A DNA stretch of 64,000 nucleotides from Limanda limanda (GCF_963576545.1 NC_083655.1:22428204-22492203), one strand, 5' to 3'; counted from the first letter of the stretch, positions 38,994 through 52,140 are shown. The notes: generated by a model not told the origin, from the letters alone. A program made the numbers and translations.

Positions 38994-41240
38994 ATAAGCC
39001 TTTTTTGGAAGCATTGATTAAGATTTCTGACTTTTTCATCACATGTCAGCCCAAGTGTCAGAAAAGCTCTGGAAACAGGGAGATCTGCCTTTTTTTGGAA
39101 GAAAAGGTTGTATTCTTGAATTTTTCATCACACATCATCCCAAATGTCACTAAACAGCTGGAAACGGGGAGATAAGCCTTTTTTGGAAGCATTGATTAAG
39201 ATTTCTGACTTTTTCATCACATGTCAGCCCAAGTGTCAGAAAAGCGCTGGAAACAGGGAGATAAGCCTTTTTTGGAAGAAATGGTTAAATTCTTGAATTT
39301 TTCATCACACATCATCCCAAATGTCACTAAACAGCTGGAAACGGGGAGATAAGCCTTTTTTGGAAGCATTGATTAAGATTTCTGACTTTTTCATCACATG
39401 TCAGCCCAAGTGTCAGAAAAGCGCTGGAAACAGGGAGATCTGCCTTTTTTTGGAAGAAAAGGTTGTATTCTTGAATTTTTCATCACACATCATCCCAAAT
39501 GTCACTAAACAGCTGGAAACGGGGAGATAAGCCTTTTTTGGAAGCATTGATTAAGATTTCTGACTTTTTCATCACATGTCAGCCCAAGTGTCAGAAAAGC
39601 GCTGGAAACAGGGAGATAAGCCTTTTTTGGAAGAAATGGTTAAATTCTTGAATTTTTCATCACACATCATCCCAAATGTCACTAAACAGCTGGAAACGGG
39701 GAGATAAGCCTTTTTTGGAAGCATTAATTAAGATTTCTGACTTTTTCATCACATGTCAGCCCAAGTGTCAGAAAAGCGCTGGAAACAGGGAGATAAGCCT
39801 TTTTTGGAAGAAATGGTTAAATTCTTGAATTTTTCATCACACATCATCCCAAATGTCACTAAACAGCTGGAAACGGGGAGATAAGCCTTTTTTGGAAGCA
39901 TTGATTAAGATTTCTGACTTTTTCATCACATGTCAGCCCAAGTGTCAGAAAAGCGCTGGAAACAGGGAGATCTGCCTTTTTTTGGAAGAAAAGGTTATAT
40001 TCTTGAATTTTTCATCACACATCATCCCAAATGTCACTAAACAGCTGGAAACGGGGAGATAAGCCTTTTTTGGAAGCAATGGTTAACATTTTGACTTTTT
40101 CATCACATATCAGCTCCAGAGTCAGAAAAGCGCTGGAAACAGGTAGATCTGCCTTTTTTTGGAAGAAAAGGTTAAATTCTTGAATTTTTCATCACACATC
40201 ATCCCAAATGTCACTAAACAGCTGGAAACGGGGAGATAAGCCTTTTTTGGAAGCATTGATTAAGATTTCTGACTTTTTCATCACATGTCAGCCCAAGTGT
40301 CAGAAAAGAGCTGGAAACAGGGAGATAAGCCTTTTTTGGAAGAAATGGTTAAATTCTTGAATTTTTCATCACACATCATCCCAAATGTCACTAAACAGCT
40401 GGAAACGGGGAGAAAAGCCTTTTTTGGAAGCATTGATTAAGATTTCTGACTTTTTCATCACATGTCAGCCCAAGTGTCAGAAAAGCGCTGGAAACAGGGA
40501 GATAAGCCTTTTTTGGAAGAAATGGTTAAATTCTTGAATTTTTCATCACACATCATCCCAAATGTCACTAAACAGCTGGAAACGGGGAGATAAGCCTTTT
40601 TTGGAAGCATTGATTAAGATTTCTGACTTTTTCATCACATGTCAGCCCAAGTGTCAGAAAAGCGCTGTAAACAGGGAGATCTGCCTTTTTTTGGAAGAAA
40701 AGGTTATATTCTTGAATTTTTCATCACACATCATCCCAAATGTCACTAAACAGCTGGAAACGGGGAGATAAGCCTTTTTTGGAAGCATTGATTAAGATTT
40801 CTGACTTTTTCATCACATGTCAGCCCAAGTGTCAGAAAAGCGCTGGAAACAGGGAGATAAGCCTTTTTTGGAAGAAATGGTTAAATTCTTGAATTTTTCA
40901 TCACACATCATCCCAAATGTCACTAAACAGCTGGAAACGGGGAGATAAGCCTTTTTTGGAAGCATTGATTAAGATTTCTGACTTTTTCATCACATGTCAG
41001 CCCAAGTGTCAGAAAAGCGCTGGAAACAGGGAGATCTGCCTTTTTTGGAAGAAAAGGTTATATTCTTGAATTTTTCATCACACATCATCCCAAATGTCAC
41101 TAAACAGCTGGAAACGGGGAGATCAGCCTTTTTGGAAGCAATGGTTAACATTTTGACTTTTTCATCACATATCAGCTCCAGTGTCAGAAAAGCGCTGGAA
41201 ATAGGGAGATCTGCCTTTTTTTGGAAGAAAAGGTTAAATT
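38994..41240 (+). repeat. Return of the region 3 module with two dimers missing
   Basis: GTTGTATTC units (near 39,117 and 39,434), CATTAATTAAG (39,722), CAGAGTCAG (about 40,118), AAAAGAGCTGG (about 40,309), GGAGAAAAGCC (about 40,411) and GATCAGCC (41,121) follow the order of 22.5-24.3 kb. The distance from CATTAATTAAG to the next unit frame is 131 bp here and 485 bp there. The dimers carrying CGTGACTAAAC and CATCTCACATC are therefore absent. Confidence 0.8.
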
Positions 41241-42173
41241 CTTGAATTTTTCATCACACATCATCCCAAACGTCACTAAACAGCTGGAAACGGGGAGATA
41301 AGCCTTTTTTGGAAGCATTGATTAAGATTTCTGACTTTTTCATCACATGGTCAGCCCAAGTGTCAGAAAAGCGCTGGAAACAGGGAGATAAGCCTTTTTT
41401 GGAAGAAATGGTTAAATTCTTGAATTTTTCATCACACATCATCCCAAATGTCACTAAACAGCTGGAAACGGGGAGATAAGCCTTTTTTGGAAGCATTTGA
41501 TTAAGATTTCCTGACTTTTTCATCACATGTCAGCCCAAGTGTCAGAAAAGCGCTGGAAACAGGGAGATCTGCCTTTTTTTGGAAGAAAAGGTTATATTCT
41601 TGAATTTTTCATCACACATCATCCCAAATGTCACTAAACAGCTGGAATCGGGGAGATAAGCCTTTTTTGGAAGCATTGATTAAGATTTCTGACTTTTTCA
41701 TCACATGTCAGCCCAAGTGTCAGAAAAGCGCTGGAAACAGGGAGATAAGCCTTTTTTGGAAGAAATGGTTAAATTCTTGAATATTTCATCACACATCATC
41801 CCAAATGTCACTAAACAGCTGGAAACGGGGAGATAAGCCTTTTTTGGAAGCATTGATTAAGATTTCTGACTTTTTCATCACATGTCAGCCCAAGTGTCAG
41901 AAAAGCGCTGGAAACAGGGAGATCTGCCTTTTTTTGGAAGAAAAGGTTATATTCTTGAATTTTTCATCACACATCATCCCAAATGTCACTAAACAGCTGG
42001 AATCGGGGAGATAAGCCTTTTTTGGAAGCATTGATTAAGATTTCTGACTTTTTAATCACATGTCAGCCCAAGTGTCAGAAAAGCGCTGGAAACAGGGAGA
42101 TAAGCCTTTTTTGGAAGAAATGGTTAAATTCTTGAATATTTCATCACACATCATCCCAAATGTCACTAAACAG
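41040..42173 (+). repeat. Satellite with clustered one-base indels, then 355 bp repeats
   Basis: Between 41,040 and 41,520 several one-base length changes cluster: six T instead of seven (41,041), five T in CAGCCTTTTTGG (41,125), an extra G in ACATGGTCAG (41,349), an extra T in GCATTTGATT (41,496) and an extra C in TTTCCTGAC (41,509). Then a two-dimer repeat follows: GGAATCGGGG at 41,645 and about 42,000, and GAATATTTCATC near 41,780 and 42,134, each about 355 bp apart. Confidence 0.75.
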
Positions 42174-45007
42174 CTGGAAACGGGGAGATAAGCCTTTTTT
42201 GGAAGCATTGATTAAGATTTCTGACTTTTTCATCACATGTCAGCCCAAGTGTCAGAAAAGCGCTGGAAACAGGGAGATCTGCCTTTTTTTGGAAGAAAAG
42301 GTTATATTCTTGAATTTTTCATCACACATCATCCCAAATGTCACTAAACAGCTGGAAACGGGGAGATAAGCCTTTTTTGGAAGCATTGATTAAGATTTCT
42401 GACTTTTTCATCACATGTCAGCCCAAGTGTCAGAAAAGCGCTGGAAACAGGGAGATAAGCCTTTTTTTGGAAGAAATGGTTAAATTCTTGAATTTTTCAT
42501 CACACATCATCCCAAATGTCACTAAACAGCTGGAAACGGGGAGATAAGCCTTTTTTGGAAGCATTGATTAAGATTTCTGACTTTTTCATCACATGTCAGC
42601 CCAAGTGTCAGAAAAGCGCTGGAAACAGGGAGATAAGCCTTTTTTGGAAGAAATGGTTAAATTCTTGAATTTTTCATCACACATCATCCCAAATGTCACT
42701 AAACAGCTGGAAACGGGGAGATAAGCCTTTTTTGGAAGCATTGATTAAGATTTCTGACTTTTTCATCACATGTCAGCCCAAGTGTCAGAAAAGCGCTGGA
42801 AACAGGGAGATCTGCCTTTTTTTGGAAGAAAAGGTTATATTCTTGAATTTTTCATCACACATCATCCCAAATGTCACTAAACAGCTGGAAACGGGGAGAT
42901 AAGCCTTTTTTGGAAGCAATGGTTAACATTTTGACTTTTTCATCACATGTCAGCCCAAGTGTCAGAAAAGCGCTGGAAACAGGGAGATAAGCCTTTTTTG
43001 GAAGAAATGGTTAAATTCTTGAATTTTTCATCACACATCATCCCAAATGTCACTAAACAGCTGGAAACGGGGAGATAAGCCTTTTTTGGAAGCATTGATT
43101 AAGATTTCTGACTTTTTCATCACATGTCAGCCCAAGTGTCAGAAAAGCGCTGGAAACAGGGAGATCTGCCTTTTATTGGAAGAAAAGGTTATATTCTTGA
43201 ATTTTTCATCACACATCATCCCAAATGTCACTAAACAGCTGGAAACGGGGAGATAAGCCTTTTTTGGAAGCAATGGTTAACATTTTGACTTTTTCATCAC
43301 ATGTCAGCCCAAGTGTCAGAAAAGCGCTGGAAACAGGGAGATAAGCCTTTTTTGGAAGAAATGGTTAAATTCTTGAATTTTTCATCACACATCATCCCAA
43401 ATGTCACTAAACAGCTGGAAACGGGGAGATAAGCCTTTTTTGGAAGCATTGATTAAGATTTCTGACTTTTTCATCACATGTCAGCCCAAGTGTCAGAAAA
43501 GCGCTGGAAACAGGGAGATAAGCCTTTTTTGGAAGAAATGGTTAAATTCTTGAATTTTTCATCACACATCATCCCAAATGTCACTAAACAGCTGGAAACG
43601 GGGAGATAAGCCTTTTTTGGAAGCAATGGTTAACATTTTGACTTTTTCATCACATATCAGCTCCAGTGTCAGAAAAGCGCTGGAAACAGGGAGATCTGCC
43701 TTTTTTTGGAAGAAATGGTTAAATTCTTGAATTTTTTATCACACATCATCCCAAATGTCACTAAACAGCTGGAAACGGGGAGATAAGCCTTTTTTGGAAG
43801 CATTGATTAAGATTTCTGACTTTTTCATCACATGTCAGCCCAAGTGTCAGAAAAGCGCTGGAAACAGGGAGATAAGCCTTTTTTGGAAGAAAAGGTTAAA
43901 TTCTTGAATTTTTCATCACACATCATCCCAAATGTCACTAAACAGCTGGAAACGGGGAGATAAGCCTTTTTTGGAAGCATTGATTAAGATTTCTGACTTT
44001 TTCATCACATGTCAGCCCAAGTGTCAGAAAAGCGCTGGAAACAGGGAGATAAGCCTTTTTTGGAAGAAATGGTTAAATTCTTGAATTTTTCATCACACAT
44101 CATCCCAAATGTCACTAAACAGCTGGAAACGGGGAGATAAGCCTTTTTCGGAAGCATTGATTAAGATTTCTGACTTTTTCATCACATGTCAGCCCAAGTG
44201 TCAGAAAAGCGCTGGAAACAGGGAGATCTGCCTTTTTTTGGAAGAAAAGGTTATATTCTTGAATTTTTCATCACAAATCATCCCAAATGTCACTAAACAG
44301 CTGGAAACGGGGAGATAAGCCTTTTTTGGAAGCAATGGTTAACATTTTGACTTTTTCATCACATGTCAGCCCAAGTGTCAGAAAAGCGCTGGAAACAGGG
44401 AGATAAGCCTTTTTTGGAAGAAATGGTTAAATTCTTGAATTTTTCATCACACATCATCCCAAATGTCACTAAACAGCTGGAAACGGGGAGATAAGCCTTT
44501 TTTGGAAGCATTGATTAAGATTTCTGACTTTTTCATCACATGTCAGCCCAAGTGTCAGAAAAGCGCTGGAAACAGGGAGATCTGCCTTTTTTTGGAAGAA
44601 AAGGTTATATTCTTGAATTTTTCATCACACATCATCCCAAATGTCACTAAACAGCTGGAAACGGGGAGATAAGCCTTTTTTGGAAGCAATGGTTAACATT
44701 TTGACTTTTTCATCACATGTCAGCCCAAGTGTCAGAAAAGCGCTGGAAACAGGGAGATAAGCCTTTTTTGGAAGAAATGGTTAAATTCTTGAATTTTTCA
44801 TCACACATCATCCCAAATGTCACTAAACAGCTGGAAACGGGGAGATAAGCCTTTTTTGGAAGCATTGATTAAGATTTCTGACTTTTTCATCACATGTCAG
44901 CCCAAGTGTCAGAAAAGCGCTGGAAACAGGGAGATAAGCCTTTTTTGGAAGAAATGGTTAAATTCTTGAATTTTTCATCACACATCATCCCAAATGTCAC
45001 TAAACAG
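42174..45007 (+). repeat. 16-dimer tandem duplication, copy 1 (2,834 bp)
   Basis: Unit phases and variants here repeat in perfect register 2,834 bp downstream. Shared markers are seven T after GATAAGCC (42,470/45,304), CTTTTATTGG (about 43,172/46,006), TTTTTCGGAAG (about 44,146/46,980) and CACAAATCATCC (about 44,273/47,107). The second copy starts exactly where this one ends, so this is a direct tandem duplication with almost no later change. Confidence 0.9.
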
Positions 45008-47841
45008 CTGGAAACGGGGAGATAAGCCTTTTTTGGAAGCATTGATTAAGATTTCTGACTTTTTCATCACATGTCAGCCCAAGTGTCAGAAAAGCGCTGG
45101 AAACAGGGAGATCTGCCTTTTTTTGGAAGAAAAGGTTATATTCTTGAATTTTTCATCACACATCATCCCAAATGTCACTAAACAGCTGGAAACGGGGAGA
45201 TAAGCCTTTTTCGGAAGCATTGATTAAGATTTCTGACTTTTTCATCACATGTCAGCCCAAGTGTCAGAAAAGCGCTGGAAACAGGGAGATAAGCCTTTTT
45301 TTGGAAGAAATGGTTAAATTCTTGAATTTTTCATCACACATCATCCCAAATGTCACTAAACAGCTGGAAACGGGGAGATAAGCCTTTTTTGGAAGCATTG
45401 ATTAAGATTTCTGACTTTTTCATCACATGTCAGCCCAAGTGTCAGAAAAGCGCTGGAAACAGGGAGATAAGCCTTTTTTGGAAGAAATGGTTAAATTCTT
45501 GAATTTTTCATCACACATCATCCCAAATGTCACTAAACAGCTGGAAACGGGGAGATAAGCCTTTTTTGGAAGCATTGATTAAGATTTCTGACTTTTTCAT
45601 CACATGTCAGCCCAAGTGTCAGAAAAGCGCTGGAAACAGGGAGATCTGCCTTTTTTTGGAAGAAAAGGTTATATTCTTGAATTTTTCATCACACATCATC
45701 CCAAATGTCACTAAACAGCTGGAAACGGGGAGATAAGCCTTTTTTGGAAGCAATGGTTAACATTTTGACTTTTTCATCACATGTCAGCCCAAGTGTCAGA
45801 AAAGCGCTGGAAACAGGGAGATAAGCCTTTTTTGGAAGAAATGGTTAAATTCTTGAATTTTTCATCACACATCATCCCAAATGTCACTAAACAGCTGGAA
45901 ACGGGGAGATAAGCCTTTTTTGGAAGCATTGATTAAGATTTCTGACTTTTTCATCACATGTCAGCCCAAGTGTCAGAAAAGCGCTGGAAACAGGGAGATC
46001 TGCCTTTTATTGGAAGAAAAGGTTATATTCTTGAATTTTTCATCACACATCATCCCAAATGTCACTAAACAGCTGGAAACGGGGAGATAAGCCTTTTTTG
46101 GAAGCAATGGTTAACATTTTGACTTTTTCATCACATGTCAGCCCAAGTGTCAGAAAAGCCCTGGAAACAGGGAGATAAGCCTTTTTTGGAAGAAATGGTT
46201 AAATTCTTGAATTTTTCATCACACATCATCCCAAATGTCACTAAACAGCTGGAAACGGGGAGATAAGCCTTTTTTGGAAGCATTGATTAAGATTTCTGAC
46301 TTTTTCATCACATGTCAGCCCAAGTGTCAGAAAAGCGCTGGAAACAGGGAAATAAGCCTTTTTTGGAAGAAATGGTTAAATTCTTGAATTTTTCATCACA
46401 CATCATCCCAAATGTCACTAAACAGCTGGAAACGGGGAGATAAGCCTTTTTTGGAAGCAATGGTTAACATTTTGACTTTTTCATCACATATCAGCTCCAG
46501 TGTCAGAAAAGCGCTGGAAACAGGGAGATCTGCCTTTTTTTGGAAGAAATGGTTAAATTCTTGAATTTTTTATCACACATCATCCCAAATGTCACTAAAC
46601 AGCTGGAAACGGGGAGATAAGCCTTTTTTGGAAGCATTGATTAAGATTTCTGACTTTTTCATCACATGTCAGCCCAAGTGTCAGAAAAGCGCTGGAAACA
46701 GGGAGATAAGCCTTTTTTGGAAGAAAAGGTTAAATTCTTGAATTTTTCATCACACATCATCCCAAATGTCACTAAACAGCTGGAAACGGGGAGATAAGCC
46801 TTTTTTGGAAGCATTGATTAAGATTTCTGACTTTTTCATCACATGTCAGCCCAAGTGTCAGAAAAGCGCTGGAAACAGGGAGATAAGCCTTTTTTGGAAG
46901 AAATGGTTAAATTCTTGAATTTTTCATCACACATCATCCCAAATGTCACTAAACAGCTGGAAACGGGGAGATAAGCCTTTTTCGGAAGCATTGATTAAGA
47001 TTTCTGACTTTTTCATCACATGTCAGCCCAAGTGTCAGAAAAGCGCTGGAAACAGGGAGATCTGCCTTTTTTTGGAAGAAAAGGTTATATTCTTGAATTT
47101 TTCATCACAAATCATCCCAAATGTCACTAAACAGCTGGAAACGGGGAGATAAGCCTTTTTTGGAAGCAATGGTTAACATTTTGACTTTTTCATCACATGT
47201 CAGCCCAAGTGTCAGAAAAGCGCTGGAAACAGGGAGATAAGCCTTTTTTGGAAGAAATGGTTAAATTCTTGAATTTTTCATCACACATCATCCCAAATGT
47301 CACTAAACAGCTGGAAACGGGGAGATAAGCCTTTTTTGGAAGCATTGATTAAGATTTCTGACTTTTTCATCACATGTCAGCCCAAGTGTCAGAAAAGCGC
47401 TGGAAACAGGGAGATCTGCCTTTTTTTGGAAGAAAAGGTTATATTCTTGAATTTTTCATCACACATCATCCCAAATGTCACTAAACAGCTGGAAACGGGG
47501 AGATAAGCCTTTTTTGGAAGCAATGGTTAACATTTTGACTTTTTCATCACATGTCAGCCCAAGTGTCAGAAAAGCGCTGGAAACAGGGAGATAAGCCTTT
47601 TTTGGAAGAAATGGTTAAATTCTTGAATTTTTCATCACACATCATCCCAAATGTCACTAAACAGCTGGAAACGGGGAGATAAGCCTTTTTTGGAAGCATT
47701 GATTAAGATTTCTGACTTTTTCATCACATGTCAGCCCAAGTGTCAGAAAAGCGCTGGAAACAGGGAGATAAGCCTTTTTTGGAAGAAATGGTTAAATTCT
47801 TGAATTTTTCATCACACATCATCCCAAATGTCACTAAACAG
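45008..47841 (+). repeat. 16-dimer tandem duplication, copy 2 (2,834 bp)
   Basis: This is the immediate downstream copy of 42,174-45,007. Private changes are few: AAAAGCCCTGG near 46,157, GGGAAATAAGCC near 46,349 and TTTTTCGGAAG near 45,208, the last absent from the same dimer of copy 1. A third copy does not follow; the next dimer is of the A2 kind. Confidence 0.9.
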
Positions 47842-49990
47842 CTGGAAACGGGGAGATAAGCCTTTTTTGGAAGCAATGGTTAACATTTTGACTTTTTCAT
47901 CACATATCAGCTCCAGTGTCAGAAAAGCGCTGGAAACAGGGAGATCTGCCTTTTTTTGGAAGAAATGGTTAAATTCTTGAATTTTTTATCACACATCATC
48001 CCAAATGTCACTAAACAGCTGGAAACGGGGAGATAAGCCTTTTTTGGAAGCATTGATTAAGATTTCTGACTTTTTCATCACATGTCAGCCCAAGTGTCAG
48101 AAAAGCGCTGGAAACAGGGAGATCTGCCTTTTTTTGGAAGAAAAGGTTATATTCTTGAATTTTTCATCACACATCATCCCAAATGTAACTAAACAGCTGG
48201 AAACGGGGAGATAAGCCTTTTTCGGAAGCAATGGTTAACATTTTGACTTTTTCATCACATGTCAGCCCAAGTGTCAGAAAAGCGCTGGAAACAGGGAGAT
48301 AAGCCTTTTTGGAAGAAATGGTTAAATTCTTGAATTTTTCATCACACATCATCCCAAATGTCACTAAACAGCTGGAAACGGGGAGATAAGCCTTTTTTGG
48401 AAGCATTGATTAAGATTTCTGACTTTTTCATCACATGTCAGCCCAAGTGTCAGAAAAGCGCTGGAAACAGGGAGATAAGCCTTTTTGGAAGAAATGGTTA
48501 AATTCTTGAATTTTTCATCACACATCATCCCAAATGTCACTAAACAGCTGGAAACGGGGAGATAAGCCTTTTTTGGAAGCAATGGTTAAAATTTTGACTT
48601 TTTCATCACATATCAGCTCCAGTGTCAGAAAAGCGCTGGAAACAGGGAGATCTGCCTTTTTTTGGAAGAAATGGTTAAATTCTTGAATTTTTTATCACAC
48701 ATCATCCCAAATGTCACTAAACAGCTGGAAACGGGGAGATAAGCCTTTTTTGGAAGCATTGATTAAGATTTCTGACTTTTTCATCACATGTCAGCCCAAG
48801 TGTCAGAAAAGCGCTGGAAACAGGGAGATCTGCCTTTTTTTGGAAGAAAAGGTTATATTCTTGAATTTTTCATCACACATCATCCCAAATGTCACTAAAC
48901 AGCTGGAAACGGGGAGATAAGCCTTTTTTGGAAGCAATGGTTAACATTTTGACTTTTTCATCACATGTCAGCCCAAGTGTCAGAAAAGCGCTGGAAACAG
49001 GGAGATCTGCCTTTTTTTGGAAGAAAAGGTTATATTCTTGAATTTTTCATCACACATCATCCCAAATGTCACTAAACAGCTGGAAACGGGGAGATAAGCC
49101 TTTTTTGGAAGCAATGGTTAACATTTTGACTTTTTCATCACATATCAGCTCCAGTGTTAGAAAAGCGCTGGAAACAGGGAGATCTGCCTTTTTTTGGAAG
49201 AAAAGGTTATATTCTTGAATTTTTCATCACACATCATCCCAAATGTCACTAAAAAGCTGGAAACGGGGAGATAAGCCTTTTTTGGAAGCAATGGTTAACA
49301 TTTTGACTTTTTCATCACATGTCAGCCCAAGTGTCAGAAAAGCGCTGGAAACAGGGAGATAAGCCTTTTTTGGAAGAAATGGTTAAATTCTTGAATTTTT
49401 CATCACACATCATCCCAAATGTCACTAAACAGCTGGAAACGGGGAGATAAGCCTTTTTTGGAAGCATTGATTAAGATTTCTGACTTTTTCATCACATGTC
49501 AGCCCAAGTGTCAGAAAAGCGCTGGAAACAGGGAGATAAGCCTTTTTTGGAAGAAATGGTTAAATTCTTGAATTTTTCATCACACATCATCCCAAATGTC
49601 ACTAAACAGCTGGAAACGGGGAGATAAGCCTTTTTTGGAAGCATTGATTAAGATTTCTGACTTTTTCATCACATGTCAGCCCAAGTGTCAGAAAAGCGCT
49701 GGAAACAGGGAGATCTGCCTTTTTTTGGAAGAAAAGGTTATATTCTTGAATTTTTCATCACACATCATCCCAAATGTCACTAAAAAGCTGGAAACGGGGA
49801 GATAAGCCTTTTTTGGAAGCAATGGTTAACATTTTGACTTTTTCATCACATGTCATTCCAAGTGTCAGAAAAGCGCTGGAAACAGGGAGATAAGCCTTTT
49901 TTGGAAGAAATGGTTAAATTCTTGAATTTTTCATCACACATCATCCCAAATGTCACTAAACAGCTGGAAACGGGGAGATAAGCCTTTTTT

Positions 49991-50007
49991 GGAAGCAGAA
50001 GCAATGG
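49991..50007 (+). repeat. Six-base tandem duplication GAAGCA inside an A2 half
   Basis: The sequence reads GGAAGCAGAAGCAATGG where other A2 halves read GGAAGCAATGG. GAAGCA is doubled (49,992-49,997 and 49,998-50,003). I saw no other copy with this change, so it is recent or an assembly error. Confidence 0.85.
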
Positions 50008-50694
50008 TTAACATTTTGACTTTTTCATCACATATCAGCTCCAGTGTCAGAAAAGCGCTGGAAACAGGGAGATCTGCCTTTTTTTGGAAGAAAAGGTTAA
50101 ATTCTTGAATTTTTCATTACACATCATCCCAAATGTCACTAAACAGCTGGAAACGGGGAGATAAGCCTTTTTTGGAAGCATTGATTCAGATTTCTGACTT
50201 TTTCATCACATGTCAGCCCAAGTGTCAGAAAAGCGCTGGAAACAGGGAGATAAGCCTTTTTGGATGAAATGGTTAAATTCTTGAATTTTTCATCACACAT
50301 CATCCCAAATGTCACTAAACAGCTGGAAACGGGGAGATAAGCCTTTTTTGGAAGCATTGATTAAGATTTCTGACTTTTTCATCACATGTCAGCCCAAGTG
50401 TCAGAAAAGCGCTGGAAACAGGGAGATCTGCCTTTTTTTTGGAAGAAATGGTTATATTCTTGAATTTTTCATCACACATCATCCCAAATGTCACTAAACA
50501 GCTGGAAACGGGGAGATAAGCCTTTTTTGGAAGCAATGGTTAAGATTTCTGACTTTTTCATCACATGTCAGCCCAAGTGTCAGAAAAGCGCTGGAAACAG
50601 GGAGATAAGCCTTTTTTGGAAGAAATGGTTAAATTCTTGAATTTTCATCACACATCATCCCAAATGTCACTAAACAGCTGGAAACGGGGAGATA

Positions 50695-52140
50695 TGCCTT
50701 TTTTGGAAGCATTGATTAAGATTTCTGACTTTTTCATCACATGTCAGCCCAAGTGTCAGAAAAGCGCTGGAAACAGGGAGATCTGCCTTTTTTTGGAAGA
50801 AAAGGTTATATTCTTGAATTTTTCATCACACATCATCCCAAATGTCACTAAACAGCTGGAAACGGGGAGATAAGCCTTTTTTGGAAGCAATGGTTAACAT
50901 TTTGACTTTTTCATCACATGTCAGCCCAAGTGTCAGAAAAGTGCTGGAAACAGGGAGATAAGCCTTTTTTGGAAGAAATGGTTAAATTCTTGAATTTTTC
51001 ATCACACATCATCCCAAATGTCACTAAACAGCTGGAAACGGGGAGATAAGCCTTTTTTGGAAGCATTGATTAAGATTTCTGACTTTTTCATCACATGTCA
51101 GCACAAGTGTCAGAAAAGCGCTGGAAACAGGGAGATAAGCCTTTTTGGAAGAAATGGTTAAATTCTTGAATTTTTCATCACACATCATCCCAAATGTCAC
51201 TAAACAGCTGGAAACGGGGAGATAAGCCTTTTTTGGAAGCATTGATTAAGATTTCTGACTTTTTCATCACATGTCAGCCCAAGTGTCAGAAAAGCGCTGG
51301 AAACAGGGAGATCTGCCTTTTTTTGGAAGAAAAGGTTATATTCTTGAATTTTTCATCACACATCATCCTAAATGTCACTAAACAGCTGGAAACGGGGAGA
51401 TAAGCCTTTTTTGGAAGCAATGGTTAACATTTTGACTTTTTCATCACATATCAGCTCCAGTGTCAGAAAAGCGCTGGAAATAGGTAGATCTGCCCTTTTT
51501 TTGGAAGAAAAGGTTAAATTCTTGAATTTTTCATCACACATCATCCCAAATGTCACTAAACAGCGGGAAACCGGGGAGATAAGCCTTTTTTGGAAGCATT
51601 GATTAAGATTTCTGACTTTTTCATCACATGTCAGCCCAAGAGTCAGAAAAGCGCTGGAAACAGGGAGATAAGCCTTTTTTGGAAGAAATGGTTAAATTCT
51701 TGAATTTTTCATCACACATCATCCCAAATGTCACTAAACAGCTGGAAACGGGGAGATAAGCCTTTTTTGGAAGCATTGATTAAGATTTCTGACTTTTTCA
51801 TCACATGTCAGCCCAAGTGTCAGAAAAGCGCTGGAAACAGGGAGATAAGCCTTTTTTGGAAGAAATGGTTAAATTCTTGAATTTTTCATCACACATCATC
51901 CCAAATGTCACTAAACAGCTGGAAACGGGGAGATAAGACTTTTTTGGAAGCAATGGTTAACATTTTGACTTTTTCATCACATATCAGCTCCAGTGTCAGA
52001 AAAGCGCTGGAAACAGGGAGATCTGCCTTTTTTTGGAAGAAAAGGTTAAATTCTTGAATTTTTCATTACACATCATCCCAAATGTCACTAAACAGCTGGA
52101 AACGGGGAGATAAGCCTTTTTTGGAAGCATTGATTCAGAT
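50695..52140 (+). repeat. Region 2 marker series, shortened copy
   Basis: The order is GATATGCC (50,695), AAAGTGCTGG (50,938), GCACAAGTG (51,103), ATAGGTAG (51,480), AGCGGGAAAC (51,564), CAAGAGTCAG (51,640), ATAAGACTT (51,936) and GATTCAGATT (52,135). The AGAAGAGCG to AAACTGGG part is missing. Length from first to last marker is about 1,440 bp, about 878 bp (5 dimers) less than the next copy. Confidence 0.8.

Noticed and set aside
44140..44160. TTCG in CTTTTTCGGAAG as the start of a full CENP-B box (also near 45,208, 46,980 and 48,221)
   Set aside because: The downstream positions do not give the required A and CGGG at the right spacing.
48167..48582. Minus-strand open frames of 72-79 codons (MLPKK...) in 48-57 kb and near 12.7 kb
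   Set aside because: They appear only where one-base indels in the T run shift the frame, as expected for chance frames in an indel-rich satellite.
50565..50873. 102-codon open frame, the longest in the window
   Set aside because: It joins satellite frames across a lost T (GAATTTTCATC), is an obvious product of a one-base deletion, and has no homology I recognise.
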